A stretch of DNA of 58,935 nt from assembly GCA_937870585.1 (NCBI GenBank), contig CALMZE010000160.1, positions 1 to 58,935 on the forward strand. Direction: 5' to 3'. The notes beneath the pieces were generated by a model. It was not told the origin of the DNA, made no database searches, and was given only the letters and a program-made list of their open reading frames with translations. The translations under genes and the position numbers were made by a program. Below, in pieces: positions 1 to 8,793 of the stretch (within the stretch, counting starts at the first letter, position 1; the number at the start of each line of letters is the position of its first letter). The stretch comes from an uncultured Sphingomonadales bacterium (GTDB taxonomy: Bacteria; Pseudomonadota; Alphaproteobacteria; Sphingomonadales; Sphingomonadaceae).

Positions 1-55
<55 letters not shown>

Positions 56-234
56 ATCTCTGCGTGAGGCCGCGCAACTAAGCGAGGCGATTCATCCTGT
101 CAAGGCAGGCATTTCGTTCATCCTGCAGAAAGGCAAAAAACCCCGAAAAACCGCAAAATTTACACCCTCTCCTTAACTCTTTTTTGGGGGTTTCGGTTGC
201 ATATCAGCACCGATCGAAAAGGAGTTTTGGGAAT

Positions 235-1257
235 ATGACGCGTTTTTCCGCCCGGTTTGCCATGGCGAACGGAGTTCAGGTTCGCACGGCAATGGCGCTG
301 ATTCTGGCTGCCGGATCCATGTGGTCGACGAGCGCTTATGCCGCAGGCACCAATGCCGGCACGACGATCAGCAACACGGCAACGGCATCCTACACCGATC
401 TGGCGGGCGCGCCGCAGACTGTTGACTCCAATACGGTTGATATCAAGGTTGACGAACTGATCAACGCGGTCGTCGACGCAACCGATCCCGGCGATGTCGT
501 AACCATGCCCGGTACGACCGGCCAGGTGCTGACCTATACCATCACCAACACCGGCAACGGCAACGAAACCTTCTCACTCACCGCCAATTCAAGCGTGGGC
601 GGCGACAATTACGATCCGACTGGCACGCAAATCTATATCGACAATCCGACTTCGGGCACGCCGGGCGTTTATGATCCGGGCGTCGATATTCTCTATACGC
701 CGGGCACCAATGATCCGACGCTGGCGCCAGACGCCTCCGCAACGATCTTCGTCGTCACCAATACGCCCTCTGGCGTGACTGATGGCGATAAGGGCATTGT
801 CCAGCTGAACATCGCCTCCACCACCGGCACGGGTACGCCGGGCACGTCATTTGCGGGTCAGGGCGATGGCGGCACCGATGCCGTCATTGGCACCACCGGC
901 GGCGACGCACAGGATAGCGGAACCTTCATCGTGCAGAATGCTTCACTGGCCTTTGCCAAGAGCGCGAGCGTGCTCGATCCGTTTGGCGGTTCGGAAACCG
1001 TTCCGGGCGCGATCATCACCTACTCTCTGGTGGCCACGATCAGCGGCACCGGCACGCTGACGGGCGTGACGCTGGGCGATAGCATTCCGGCCAACACCAC
1101 CTACCAGACCGGCTCGCTGACCCTTCAGAGCGCAGGATTGACCGACGCGGCAGACGCCGATGCGGGCACGTTCTCAGGCTCTGCGATCAGCGTCAACCTG
1201 GGCGACGTGGCTGGCGGCAATACCCGCACGGTGACGTTCAAGGTCCGCGTGAACTGA
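235..1257 (+). CDS. Exported DUF11-type repeat protein
   Basis: A 340-residue protein with a long N-terminal signal peptide (hydrophobic MALILAAGSMWSTSAYA, cleavage after AYA) and a mature region rich in Gly, Thr, Asn and Asp. ATG 235 was chosen because AAAAGGAG lies about 12 nt upstream; an upstream TTG at 184 has no ribosome site. The mature protein opens with TTISNTATASY, a motif shared with the proteins at 1790 and 2894. A later TYTITNTGNG stretch and a C-terminal VPGAIITYSL...VTFKVRV segment look like DUF11 (conserved repeat) beta-sandwich units. It is probably a secreted or surface structural protein. Four genes of this kind follow one another, which suggests one operon. No catalytic motif is visible. 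Confidence 0.8.
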   Translation: MTRFSARFAMANGVQVRTAMALILAAGSMWSTSAYAAGTNAGTTISNTATASYTDLAGAPQTVDSNTVDIKVDELINAVVDATDPGDVVTMPGTTGQVLTYTITNTGNGNETFSLTANSSVGGDNYDPTGTQIYIDNPTSGTPGVYDPGVDILYTPGTNDPTLAPDASATIFVVTNTPSGVTDGDKGIVQLNIASTTGTGTPGTSFAGQGDGGTDAVIGTTGGDAQDSGTFIVQNASLAFAKSASVLDPFGGSETVPGAIITYSLVATISGTGTLTGVTLGDSIPANTTYQTGSLTLQSAGLTDAADADAGTFSGSAISVNLGDVAGGNTRTVTFKVRVN

Positions 1258-1271
1258 TCGGGACCGGCCTG

Positions 1272-1727
1272 ATGCGCGCGCTCCTCCCCATTCTGGCCCT
1301 TGCTGTCGCGCCCGGCGCGGCACAGGCGGCCACGCCCCTTGCGCTGCAAAGCGACGTGTTCGTCGAGCGTACGGAAGTGGCGGATGGGCGGACGCGCACC
1401 ACGCTGACGGCTCCTGACACGGTGACGCCGGGCGATCGTCTGGTGTTCGTGCTGCATTATCGCAACACAGGCAGCAGCGCGGCCTCTGGCCTGGTGGTTA
1501 CCAATCCCATGCACCCGTCTGTCGCCTATCAGGATGCTGATGGCGCTCAGGTTTCCGTGGATGGCGGCAAGAGTTGGGGAACGCTCGCCGCCGCCCGTGT
1601 GCGCACTGCGCGCGGAGACCTGCGCCCGGCACGCCCGGACGATGTGACGCACATTCGCTGGAAACTGGCGGGCACGCTGCCTGCCGGGGCCAGCGGCAAT
1701 CTGAGATTCCGCGGCACAGTCCGCTGA
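1272..1727 (+). CDS. Small exported DUF11-like protein
   Basis: A 151-residue protein with a typical signal peptide (MRALLPILALAVAPGAAQA) followed by one beta-rich domain. The stretch TPGDRLVFVLHYRNTGSSAA and a terminal GNLRFRGTVR match the DUF11 pattern of a single Ig-like unit. It starts 14 nt after the previous stop. The ribosome site is weak (GGGA), so translation may be coupled to the upstream gene. It lacks the ISNTAT motif of its neighbours and is much shorter, so it may be a cap, adaptor or periplasmic partner of the larger proteins; that role is inference from context. Confidence 0.72.
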   Translation: MRALLPILALAVAPGAAQAATPLALQSDVFVERTEVADGRTRTTLTAPDTVTPGDRLVFVLHYRNTGSSAASGLVVTNPMHPSVAYQDADGAQVSVDGGKSWGTLAAARVRTARGDLRPARPDDVTHIRWKLAGTLPAGASGNLRFRGTVR

Positions 1728-1728
1728 A

Positions 1729-1760
1729 GAACCCGCAAATCGGGCGCCGGCGGGGTTTTT
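1729..1760 (+). terminator. Candidate rho-independent terminator or attenuator
   Basis: AACCCGC (1730-1736) can pair with GCGGGGTT (1750-1757), and the right arm runs into TTTTT. The hairpin lies between the second and third genes of the DUF11 cluster. It could set a different expression level for the downstream major protein. The loop contains a second, competing GC-rich dyad. Confidence 0.5.
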
Positions 1761-1789
1761 CGGCGCTCAGTTGAACAGGAAGTGAGACC

Positions 1790-2860
1790 ATGACTTTCAA
1801 ACTCAAGCATCTGGTAGGCACCAGTGCTGTTGCGCTCGCTGCGCTGGCGTCTGCGCCCGCGTTCGCGGCCGGGACGGCTTCGGGCTCGACCATCACCAAC
1901 ACCGCCACTTTGAACTACACCGTGGGCGGTGTCGCTCAGACGGCGATCCAGGCGAACAACAACATCACCGTTGACCGCAAGGTCAATCTGACGGTGGTGG
2001 AAGTCGGTTCGGCCACCACCTCGGTCGTTCCGGGGCAGACGGGCGCTGTGACCACCTTCACGGTGACCAACACCTCGAACGCCACGATCGATATCGGTCT
2101 GGCCGTGACGCAGCAGGCAGGCGGCGCTGCGCCGTTTGCTGGCGGCAACGACAATTTCGACGTGACCGGCGTCAAGATGTATATCGACCATTCGACGAGC
2201 GGCACGGCTGGCACCTATGATCCGGGTGTTGACGTGGAAGTGACCTATCTGGACGAACTGGCCGCAGACGCCGCCAAGACCGTCTATGTTGTCTCTTCGG
2301 TGCCGATTGCACGCGTCAACAACGACATTTCGGCCGTCATCCTCACGGGCACGGCGTCCGAATCGGGCAGCGTGGGCACCGAAGGTGCAGACATCACGGC
2401 AACGGCGGGTGCGAACACCGCTGGCGTTGACACGGTTCTGGCGGATGCCGCCGGTTCTGGTGGCGATGCAGCCTATGACGGCAAGCACAGCGCGAAGGAC
2501 GACTATAAGGTCTCCGCGCCGGTTCTGACCGTCACGAAGCTGAGCCGTCCGATCAGCGATCCGGTGAACGGCACGACCAATCCGAAGATGATCCCGGGCG
2601 CAGTGGTTGAATATTGCGTCACCGTGGCGAACGCAGCTGGCGGCGCAGCCGCAGCCGGCGTGGTCATCACCGATCCCCTGCCTGCACAGACCACCTATGT
2701 TTCGGCATTTGGTGTTTATGAAGGCGGTTCGGTGGCAGCCAGCGTCTGCTCGGGCGGGACCAACACCGGCACGCAAGCCGCCGGAACGGTCACGGGCACG
2801 ATTGGTGCGCTGACAGCTGGTCAGACGAAGACGGTCTACTTCCGCGCGACGATCAACTGA
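1790..2860 (+). CDS. Exported DUF11-type repeat protein
   Basis: A 356-residue secreted protein. It has a clear signal peptide (residues 1-27, ending ASAPAFAAG) and then TITNTATLNYTVGG, the same mature N-terminal motif as the proteins at 235 and 2894. Ig-like blocks follow, with GQTGAVTTFTVTNTSN near residue 80 and PGAVVEYCVTVANAAGG near residue 270. Two cysteines, one in each half of the last domain, could form a disulphide. AGGAAGTGAG lies just upstream of the ATG. It resembles the 235 gene in length and layout and is probably a paralogue, perhaps alternative subunits of one surface structure. Confidence 0.8.
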   Translation: MTFKLKHLVGTSAVALAALASAPAFAAGTASGSTITNTATLNYTVGGVAQTAIQANNNITVDRKVNLTVVEVGSATTSVVPGQTGAVTTFTVTNTSNATIDIGLAVTQQAGGAAPFAGGNDNFDVTGVKMYIDHSTSGTAGTYDPGVDVEVTYLDELAADAAKTVYVVSSVPIARVNNDISAVILTGTASESGSVGTEGADITATAGANTAGVDTVLADAAGSGGDAAYDGKHSAKDDYKVSAPVLTVTKLSRPISDPVNGTTNPKMIPGAVVEYCVTVANAAGGAAAAGVVITDPLPAQTTYVSAFGVYEGGSVAASVCSGGTNTGTQAAGTVTGTIGALTAGQTKTVYFRATIN

Positions 2861-2893
2861 GCGGATGGGTAAGCGGGCTGCTGGGCGAGGCGT

Positions 2894-5800
2894 ATGTCGC
2901 TCCAGTGGCCCGTTAACCATGACTGTATGACCAGCGTAAAACTCTCTCTCTTCGCCTCCCTGATCGGAGCGGTAGCCAGCCTGACCGGGCTGGTCGTGCC
3001 TGTATCTGCACATGCCGAAACGATCAGCAATACGGCGACGATCACCTGGGATGCAGGCGCCAAGCGCGTCGGTCTCTCCTCGAACCGCGTTGACCTTCAG
3101 GTCAACAGGACGCGCCCGGCTAAGCTGAGCGCGTTTCAGCTCGTTTCGGGTCAGGGTGGCGAAGCGATGAGTGTGCCTGACACTCTGTGCCAAACCGCAC
3201 AGGGTGAAATCCCTATCAAGCTGGATGGTGCCTTTGCCGGCACACAGCTTTCTCCGGCGACCGTGAAGCCCGCCTCCGCGATCCACGCTGGCGAACCCAT
3301 TGTGGTCTCGCTTGACTCGCCGAACGACAATCTTGATCCCAACGCCATCGATACTGTGCTGATCGATATCAGTACGCCGTCTGGCGATGTGGAGCGTATT
3401 CGTTTGCGGGAAACCGCAGCCAACAGCAGTCAATTTACCGGTTTGGTTAGAACCGCCGCAATCCCGCCCTCCGCTGTGAAGGGCGACTGCGTGCTGTCGG
3501 TTCACCCCGGTGACTCCATTTCCCTATTTGGTAAAAACGCTTCAAGCGGCCAATCCTCACAAGGCCAGGGCATCGCGATCCTGATCGACCCTTATGGCAA
3601 TGTGTTTGACAGCGGCGACGGATCCCCCGTTGTTGGCACGCGCGTCACGCTGATTGATGTCGCCACGGGCCAGCCCGCCACCGTTTTTGGCGATGACGGC
3701 GTCTCGATTTATCCATCATCGATGGTTGTGGGCAGCACCGTGACCGACAGCAGCGGCGCGGTCTACAAATATGATGCGGGCGATTACCGCTTCCCGTTTG
3801 CGCGCCCTGGCACGTATCGCCTGCTGGTTGAAACGGCTGCGCCTTACACGGTGCCGTCCAAGGCCAGCGCTGCCGATCTGGCGGGCCTGATCGATTCTCA
3901 TGGCGAACCGTTCGAGATCAGCGCCGCATCCTATGGCGCTCAGTTCGTGCTGAATTCGCCCGCTCCGGTCCGGATCGACATCCCGGCCGACCGCCCGGGC
4001 ATTGGCCTGACCGTCAGCAAGACCGCCTCTGCGCAGCAGGCCGCTCCCGGCGATGCGGTGCAGTACAAGATCAACGTCAAGAACAATGATCCCACGCGGA
4101 CGACCGGACAGCTGACTATAACCGATTTGGTTCCATCGGAATTGCGACTGCGCAATGATACCGTGCGCTATAATGGCGTGAAGCACGCATACGCGGCTTC
4201 TCCTGATGGTCGCACACTCACCTTTGTGGTTCCCGGATTGCCGGGCGGTGGATCAGGGGTTCTGAGCTATTTGCTTGAGGTTCGCCCTGACGCCGCACCC
4301 GGCATGGCGATCAACCGCGCCCGCGCCATCGATGCCCGTGGTACAACCGGCCCCGAAGCGGATGCCGCTGTGCGCATCGTGCGTGAAACGCTGGGTGACC
4401 GCATGACGATCATCGGCCGCATCACCGATGGTGGCTGCACCGTGGATGACAAGGCCGCCAATGGCGTGGCTGGCGTGCGCGTCATGCTGGAAGATGGCAG
4501 CTTTGCCGTCACCGATAGTGAAGGCCGCTATCATTTCGAAGGCGTGATGCCGGGCCTGCACGTTGTGCAGATCGATCCGGCCTCTCTGCCCGAAGGTCAG
4601 ACGCCTGCCGATTGCGTGCGCAACGCGCGCAGTGCGGGTAGCGCGATTTCCCGCTTTGTCGAAGGTCAGGGCGGCGCACTGCTGCGCGCGGATTTCCGCA
4701 CCACGGCCGGTGAAAACGCGGCTCGCCCGAGCACCAGCCATGCCCAGCGCGAGAAGCCGGTCAGCGATGCTGAAGCGGCAGGTGCAAACCGGGACTGGAT
4801 GGCCGATCAGACGCCGACCATCGCCTGGCTGTTCCCCGGAACCGATTTCAACCCCCGCACCAAGGCCGTGCGCGTGGCGATTCGCCATTTGCCGGGCCAG
4901 AGCGTCAAACTGTCTGCCAATGGCAAGGCGGTGGAGCCGCTGAGCTTTGAAGGCACCAGCAAGAACGGTCAGGGCACTGTTGCCGTCAGCCTGTGGCGCG
5001 CGATTGAAATCGGCTATGGCGATACCAATTTCACCGCTGAAGTGCGCGATGAGAACGGCCAGATCGTCCAGACGCTGAATCGCACCGTCCACTTCTCCGG
5101 CACGGCGATGCGCGCTGAGCTGGTGCGCGAAAAATCTGTGCTGGTGGCTGATGGCGTCACGCGCCCGGTGATCGCAGTGCGCTTGCAGGATCGTGACGGC
5201 AAACCGATCCATCACGGCGTTGTGGGTGATTTCATCGTCCCCGCGCCCTATTTCCCCGCCGTGGAAGCCGATGCGCAGGCCGCGAACCGGCTCTCGGGCC
5301 TTGAGCGCGGCCGCCCGGTGTGGCGCGTCGAGGGGGACGAAGGCATCGCCTATATCGAACTCGAACCGACAACGGCTTCGGGCGCGCTGACGCTTACCCT
5401 GCCCTTCCGCGACAAGGACACGACCCGCAAGCAGCGCATCGAAGCCTGGCTGACGCCTGGTAGCCGCTCATGGACCGTGGTGGGCTTTGCAGCGGGCACA
5501 GCGGGCTACAACACGCTGGAAGGCCGTATGGAGGCCCTCAACGACGCCAAGAGCACCAAGCTGACCGATGGCCGCCTTGCGCTTTATGCCAAGGGCCGCG
5601 TCAAGGGCCAGTGGCTGATGACGATGGCGTATGACAGCGACAAGAAGGCCGATGAAACCCGCTTTGGCGGCGTGATCGACCCGACCGCCTATTACACCAT
5701 CTATGCAGACCGCACCGAACGTCGCTACGACGCGGCGAGCGTGCGCAAGCTGTATGTTCGCTTGGAACGTCCGCAATTCTATGCGCTGTTCGGCGACTAT

Positions 5801-8581
5801 GAAACCGCGATCAACGAGCCGCAACTGGCCCGTTACAACCGCTCGTTCAACGGCGTGAAGGCGGAATTCCAGAACAGCCAGATCTCTGTGAATGCCTTTG
5901 CAGCGGACACGCCCTATAACCATCGCCGTCAGGAAATTCAGGGCAATGGCCTGTCTGGCCCCTATGCTCTGGGTGTGCGCCATATTCTCGCCAATTCGGA
6001 ACGGATCGTTCTGGAAGTGCGTGACCGTCTTCGTTCTGAAAAGATCGTCGACAGCCGCACGCTGACGCGCCACATCGATTATGACATCGACTATGCAGCA
6101 GGCACGCTGCGCTTCCGCGAGCCGATCCTGAGCCGTGACAGCGATCTCAATCCGCAGTTCATCGTGGCCGATTACGAAGTTGATGGCGTCGCCCAGCGCG
6201 TCACCAATGCCGGTGGCCGTGCGCGCTGGACCAACAAGGGCAAGACGCTCTCCATTGGTGCGACCGCGCTGCATGACGAAAGCGAAACCGACCGCGTCAA
6301 TCTGGGCGGTGTGGACGTGCGCTACATGCCGAGCGCCACCACCGAAGTCCGGGCTGAATTCGCTGCCAGCCGCGCCTCCACCAAGGCCGGATCGGGCACG
6401 CCACCGGTGGCTGCCAGCACCTCAACCGCATGGCTGGTGGAAGCTGAACATCATGGCGCGAAATATGACCTTCTGGCCTATGCGCGCCAGCAGGAAGGCG
6501 GCTTTGGCGTCGGTCAGACCAATGCTTCGGAAAGCGGCACCCGCAAGTTCGGCGTGGATGGCCGCGCCCGCCTCTCCAAGACCCTGTCGGTCTCCGGTAG
6601 CGCGTGGAACGAAGACTCTCTGAGCGGCCCCGCCCGCCGTCAGGCCGGCAAGCTGCTGGGCGAACTGCGCACGGACAAGTTTGATGCGCGCGCGGGCATT
6701 ACCCTCGCCAATGACCGCCTGGACGATGGCCGCACCATGACCTCCACCATCGCCCAGTTCGGGGCCTCCAAGCGGCTGTTCAACAACCGTCTGGAACTCG
6801 ATGCGCAGACCGAAATTCCGCTGATGGAAAAGGGCGGCAGCATCGATTTCCCGGCCCGTCACCGCTTCAGCGCGCGCTATGCCCTGTCACAGGCCGTAAC
6901 TCTGATCGGATCTTACGAACTGGCCGATGGCAAGAATATCGACGCCCGCACGGCACGCGTTGGCTTTGACGTGAAACCGTGGCGCGGGGCGCAGATCATC
7001 GCCTCTGCCAACCAGCAGTCGAACGGCGATTATGGTCCGCGCACCTTTGCAGCTTACGGGCTGTCCCAGTCGCTGCCAGTCAGCGAGAAGATGACGATCG
7101 ACTTCACCGTGGACGGCAACAAGACGCTGGGCGGCGTAGACCCGACGCGCGTGCTCAACCCTGATCAGCCGGTGGCATCGGGTGGGTTCCTGGGCAGTGA
7201 CAATACGCTGACCGAAGACTTTACCGCCATCTCGTTGGGCGCCAACTGGCGCGGCGAGAAGTGGGCGATTGCCAGCCGCGCGGAATATCGCGCCGGGGAT
7301 CGCACCGACCGTTATGGCTTCAACCTTTCCGCACTCCGCCAGATCGGCGAAGGCCGCGCCTTTGGCGGTGCTATCAGCCTGTTCCGCGCGCGTGAAAATG
7401 GCGGCCCGCGTACCGAAACCGCGACTGCGCAGCTGAGCTGGGCCAACCGCCCCGCAAGCAGCCGCTTTGCGTTCCTTGAAAAGCTGGAACTCAAGTCTGA
7501 CAAGATCCGCAATGCAGTTGCGGGCGATGCCGGGCCGATTGGCGGCGCGCCCTTGCTCATCTCTGGCAATGCCAAATCTCAGCGGATCATCAACACTTTG
7601 AGCGTCAACTGGTCCCCCAGCGGCCATCATGACGACGAGTATCTGGCCCGCAGCGAAGTCTCGTTGTTCTGGGGCAGCCGCTACACCTTTGATCGCATCG
7701 AACAGGATGACCTGAAGGGCTGGAGCAACATGTTCGGCGTGGATGGCCGCTTCGATCTTGGCAAGCGCTTCGACATCGGCCTGTCCGGCACGGTGCGTCA
7801 GGCCTCTGGCCAGCGCGCCTGGTCCTGGTCGGGTGGCCCTGCCATCGGCCTGTCTCCGTTCAAAAATGGCTATGTGACGGTCGGATACAATGTCAGCGGC
7901 TTCCGCGACAAGGATTTCGAAGACAGCCGCTACACCCGCAAGGGCGCATTCGTGACGCTGCGCATGAAGTTTGACCAGACGAGCTTTGCCGCACTGGGCC
8001 TCAAAGGCCGCGATCCCGCGCCGCGCACGGCGGCCAAGCCCGAAGCGATGAAGCCGATCCCGATGCCCGAGCAGAATGAGGATATGGCGGCGCTGGCCGA
8101 TATGGCGGCGATGCAGGCCCCGGCTTCGGATCCGGTTCCCGCAGCCGATCAGGCTCCTGCCGCTCCAGTTGCTGAACCCGTTCCGGTCGCCCGGATCGCG
8201 GAACCGGCTCCTGCCCCGGCCCCTGCGCTCGACATCCAGATCGCGGATGCGACGCCAACGGCTCCAGATTCCGCCCCCTCAAAGACCGAGGTGCGCCCGG
8301 ATTCCGCCGATCTCGCCAATCTGGCCGATCTGGCAACCGCGACGCCTGCCGCCGCCCCCTCAAAGACCGAGTTGACTCAAAAATCCACCTGCCCGCCCAA
8401 GACAGCGGCAAAGAAGCTGGCTTACAAGGCCCGCGCCAAGGGGAAACTGGCTGGGTCCAAGCGCAAGGCACACGCCCGCAAGACGATCCGCAAGCCAATT
8501 CGGTTCGCTGCGGCCAAGAAACATGGGAAAAGGGCTCTCGTGCGCCGCGCCCACAAGCCGAAAGCCAAAGCGGCCTGCTAG
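2894..8581 (+). CDS. Giant outer-membrane barrel protein with DUF11 and SdrD/CnaB-like domains
   Basis: A protein of 1,895 residues (1,884 if ATG 2927, just before the hydrophobic signal segment, is used; neither start has a strong ribosome site). After the signal peptide comes ETISNTATITW, the motif shared with the upstream proteins. A DUF11 unit lies at about 370-465 and a carboxypeptidase-regulatory/SdrD-B-like unit at about 503-575. Residues about 860-1695 are dominated by amphipathic beta-strands typical of a large outer-membrane barrel, with the landmarks ALFGDYETA and a stretch reading SGPYALGV. Residues about 1700-1825 are Pro/Ala-rich. The last 70 residues are extremely Lys/Arg-rich and end in Cys. 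Inference: an outer-membrane anchor or export channel for the DUF11 proteins encoded beside it. Confidence 0.72.
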   Translation: MSLQWPVNHDCMTSVKLSLFASLIGAVASLTGLVVPVSAHAETISNTATITWDAGAKRVGLSSNRVDLQVNRTRPAKLSAFQLVSGQGGEAMSVPDTLCQTAQGEIPIKLDGAFAGTQLSPATVKPASAIHAGEPIVVSLDSPNDNLDPNAIDTVLIDISTPSGDVERIRLRETAANSSQFTGLVRTAAIPPSAVKGDCVLSVHPGDSISLFGKNASSGQSSQGQGIAILIDPYGNVFDSGDGSPVVGTRVTLIDVATGQPATVFGDDGVSIYPSSMVVGSTVTDSSGAVYKYDAGDYRFPFARPGTYRLLVETAAPYTVPSKASAADLAGLIDSHGEPFEISAASYGAQFVLNSPAPVRIDIPADRPGIGLTVSKTASAQQAAPGDAVQYKINVKNNDPTRTTGQLTITDLVPSELRLRNDTVRYNGVKHAYAASPDGRTLTFVVPGLPGGGSGVLSYLLEVRPDAAPGMAINRARAIDARGTTGPEADAAVRIVRETLGDRMTIIGRITDGGCTVDDKAANGVAGVRVMLEDGSFAVTDSEGRYHFEGVMPGLHVVQIDPASLPEGQTPADCVRNARSAGSAISRFVEGQGGALLRADFRTTAGENAARPSTSHAQREKPVSDAEAAGANRDWMADQTPTIAWLFPGTDFNPRTKAVRVAIRHLPGQSVKLSANGKAVEPLSFEGTSKNGQGTVAVSLWRAIEIGYGDTNFTAEVRDENGQIVQTLNRTVHFSGTAMRAELVREKSVLVADGVTRPVIAVRLQDRDGKPIHHGVVGDFIVPAPYFPAVEADAQAANRLSGLERGRPVWRVEGDEGIAYIELEPTTASGALTLTLPFRDKDTTRKQRIEAWLTPGSRSWTVVGFAAGTAGYNTLEGRMEALNDAKSTKLTDGRLALYAKGRVKGQWLMTMAYDSDKKADETRFGGVIDPTAYYTIYADRTERRYDAASVRKLYVRLERPQFYALFGDYETAINEPQLARYNRSFNGVKAEFQNSQISVNAFAADTPYNHRRQEIQGNGLSGPYALGVRHILANSERIVLEVRDRLRSEKIVDSRTLTRHIDYDIDYAAGTLRFREPILSRDSDLNPQFIVADYEVDGVAQRVTNAGGRARWTNKGKTLSIGATALHDESETDRVNLGGVDVRYMPSATTEVRAEFAASRASTKAGSGTPPVAASTSTAWLVEAEHHGAKYDLLAYARQQEGGFGVGQTNASESGTRKFGVDGRARLSKTLSVSGSAWNEDSLSGPARRQAGKLLGELRTDKFDARAGITLANDRLDDGRTMTSTIAQFGASKRLFNNRLELDAQTEIPLMEKGGSIDFPARHRFSARYALSQAVTLIGSYELADGKNIDARTARVGFDVKPWRGAQIIASANQQSNGDYGPRTFAAYGLSQSLPVSEKMTIDFTVDGNKTLGGVDPTRVLNPDQPVASGGFLGSDNTLTEDFTAISLGANWRGEKWAIASRAEYRAGDRTDRYGFNLSALRQIGEGRAFGGAISLFRARENGGPRTETATAQLSWANRPASSRFAFLEKLELKSDKIRNAVAGDAGPIGGAPLLISGNAKSQRIINTLSVNWSPSGHHDDEYLARSEVSLFWGSRYTFDRIEQDDLKGWSNMFGVDGRFDLGKRFDIGLSGTVRQASGQRAWSWSGGPAIGLSPFKNGYVTVGYNVSGFRDKDFEDSRYTRKGAFVTLRMKFDQTSFAALGLKGRDPAPRTAAKPEAMKPIPMPEQNEDMAALADMAAMQAPASDPVPAADQAPAAPVAEPVPVARIAEPAPAPAPALDIQIADATPTAPDSAPSKTEVRPDSADLANLADLATATPAAAPSKTELTQKSTCPPKTAAKKLAYKARAKGKLAGSKRKAHARKTIRKPIRFAAAKKHGKRALVRRAHKPKAKAAC

Positions 8582-8793
8582 GACGGCCAGCGCATTGGGT
8601 CGGACGCACAGCCCACTAAATGGTCCAGCCCCTCAACCTTTCGTCGCCCCCGCGAAGGCGCGGGCCGAAATGGAAGTCTGGCGCCCCCCTGCAAACCGGC
8701 CCCCGCCTGCTAGGGGGCGACGATTCAGGCTAAACCTCTCAAATTCGCGCTTCATCCAGTTTCAATAAAAATCTATCCAGTATGGAACATTCC
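8582..8793. repeat. Intergenic hairpins between convergent genes, one REP-like
   Basis: This 212-bp gap separates the stop codons of the giant barrel gene (+) and the MFS gene (-). It holds a perfect CCCGCG-AAGG-CGCGGG hairpin at 8649-8664, with the same core as the REP-like pair at 10834-10924. A second GC stem pairs CGCCCCC (about 8690) with GGGGGCG (about 8723). They could act as bidirectional terminators. No gene is visible. Confidence 0.5.

Noticed and set aside
1547-3505. A 652-codon open frame on the minus strand
   Set aside because: It lies opposite two well-supported secreted-protein genes, is Arg/Gly/His-rich in a way typical of antisense frames in high-G+C DNA, and has no ribosome site or domain.
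4253-5215. A 320-codon minus-strand frame inside the giant barrel gene
   Set aside because: Complementary-strand shadow of a long coding region; composition biased and no recognisable motif.
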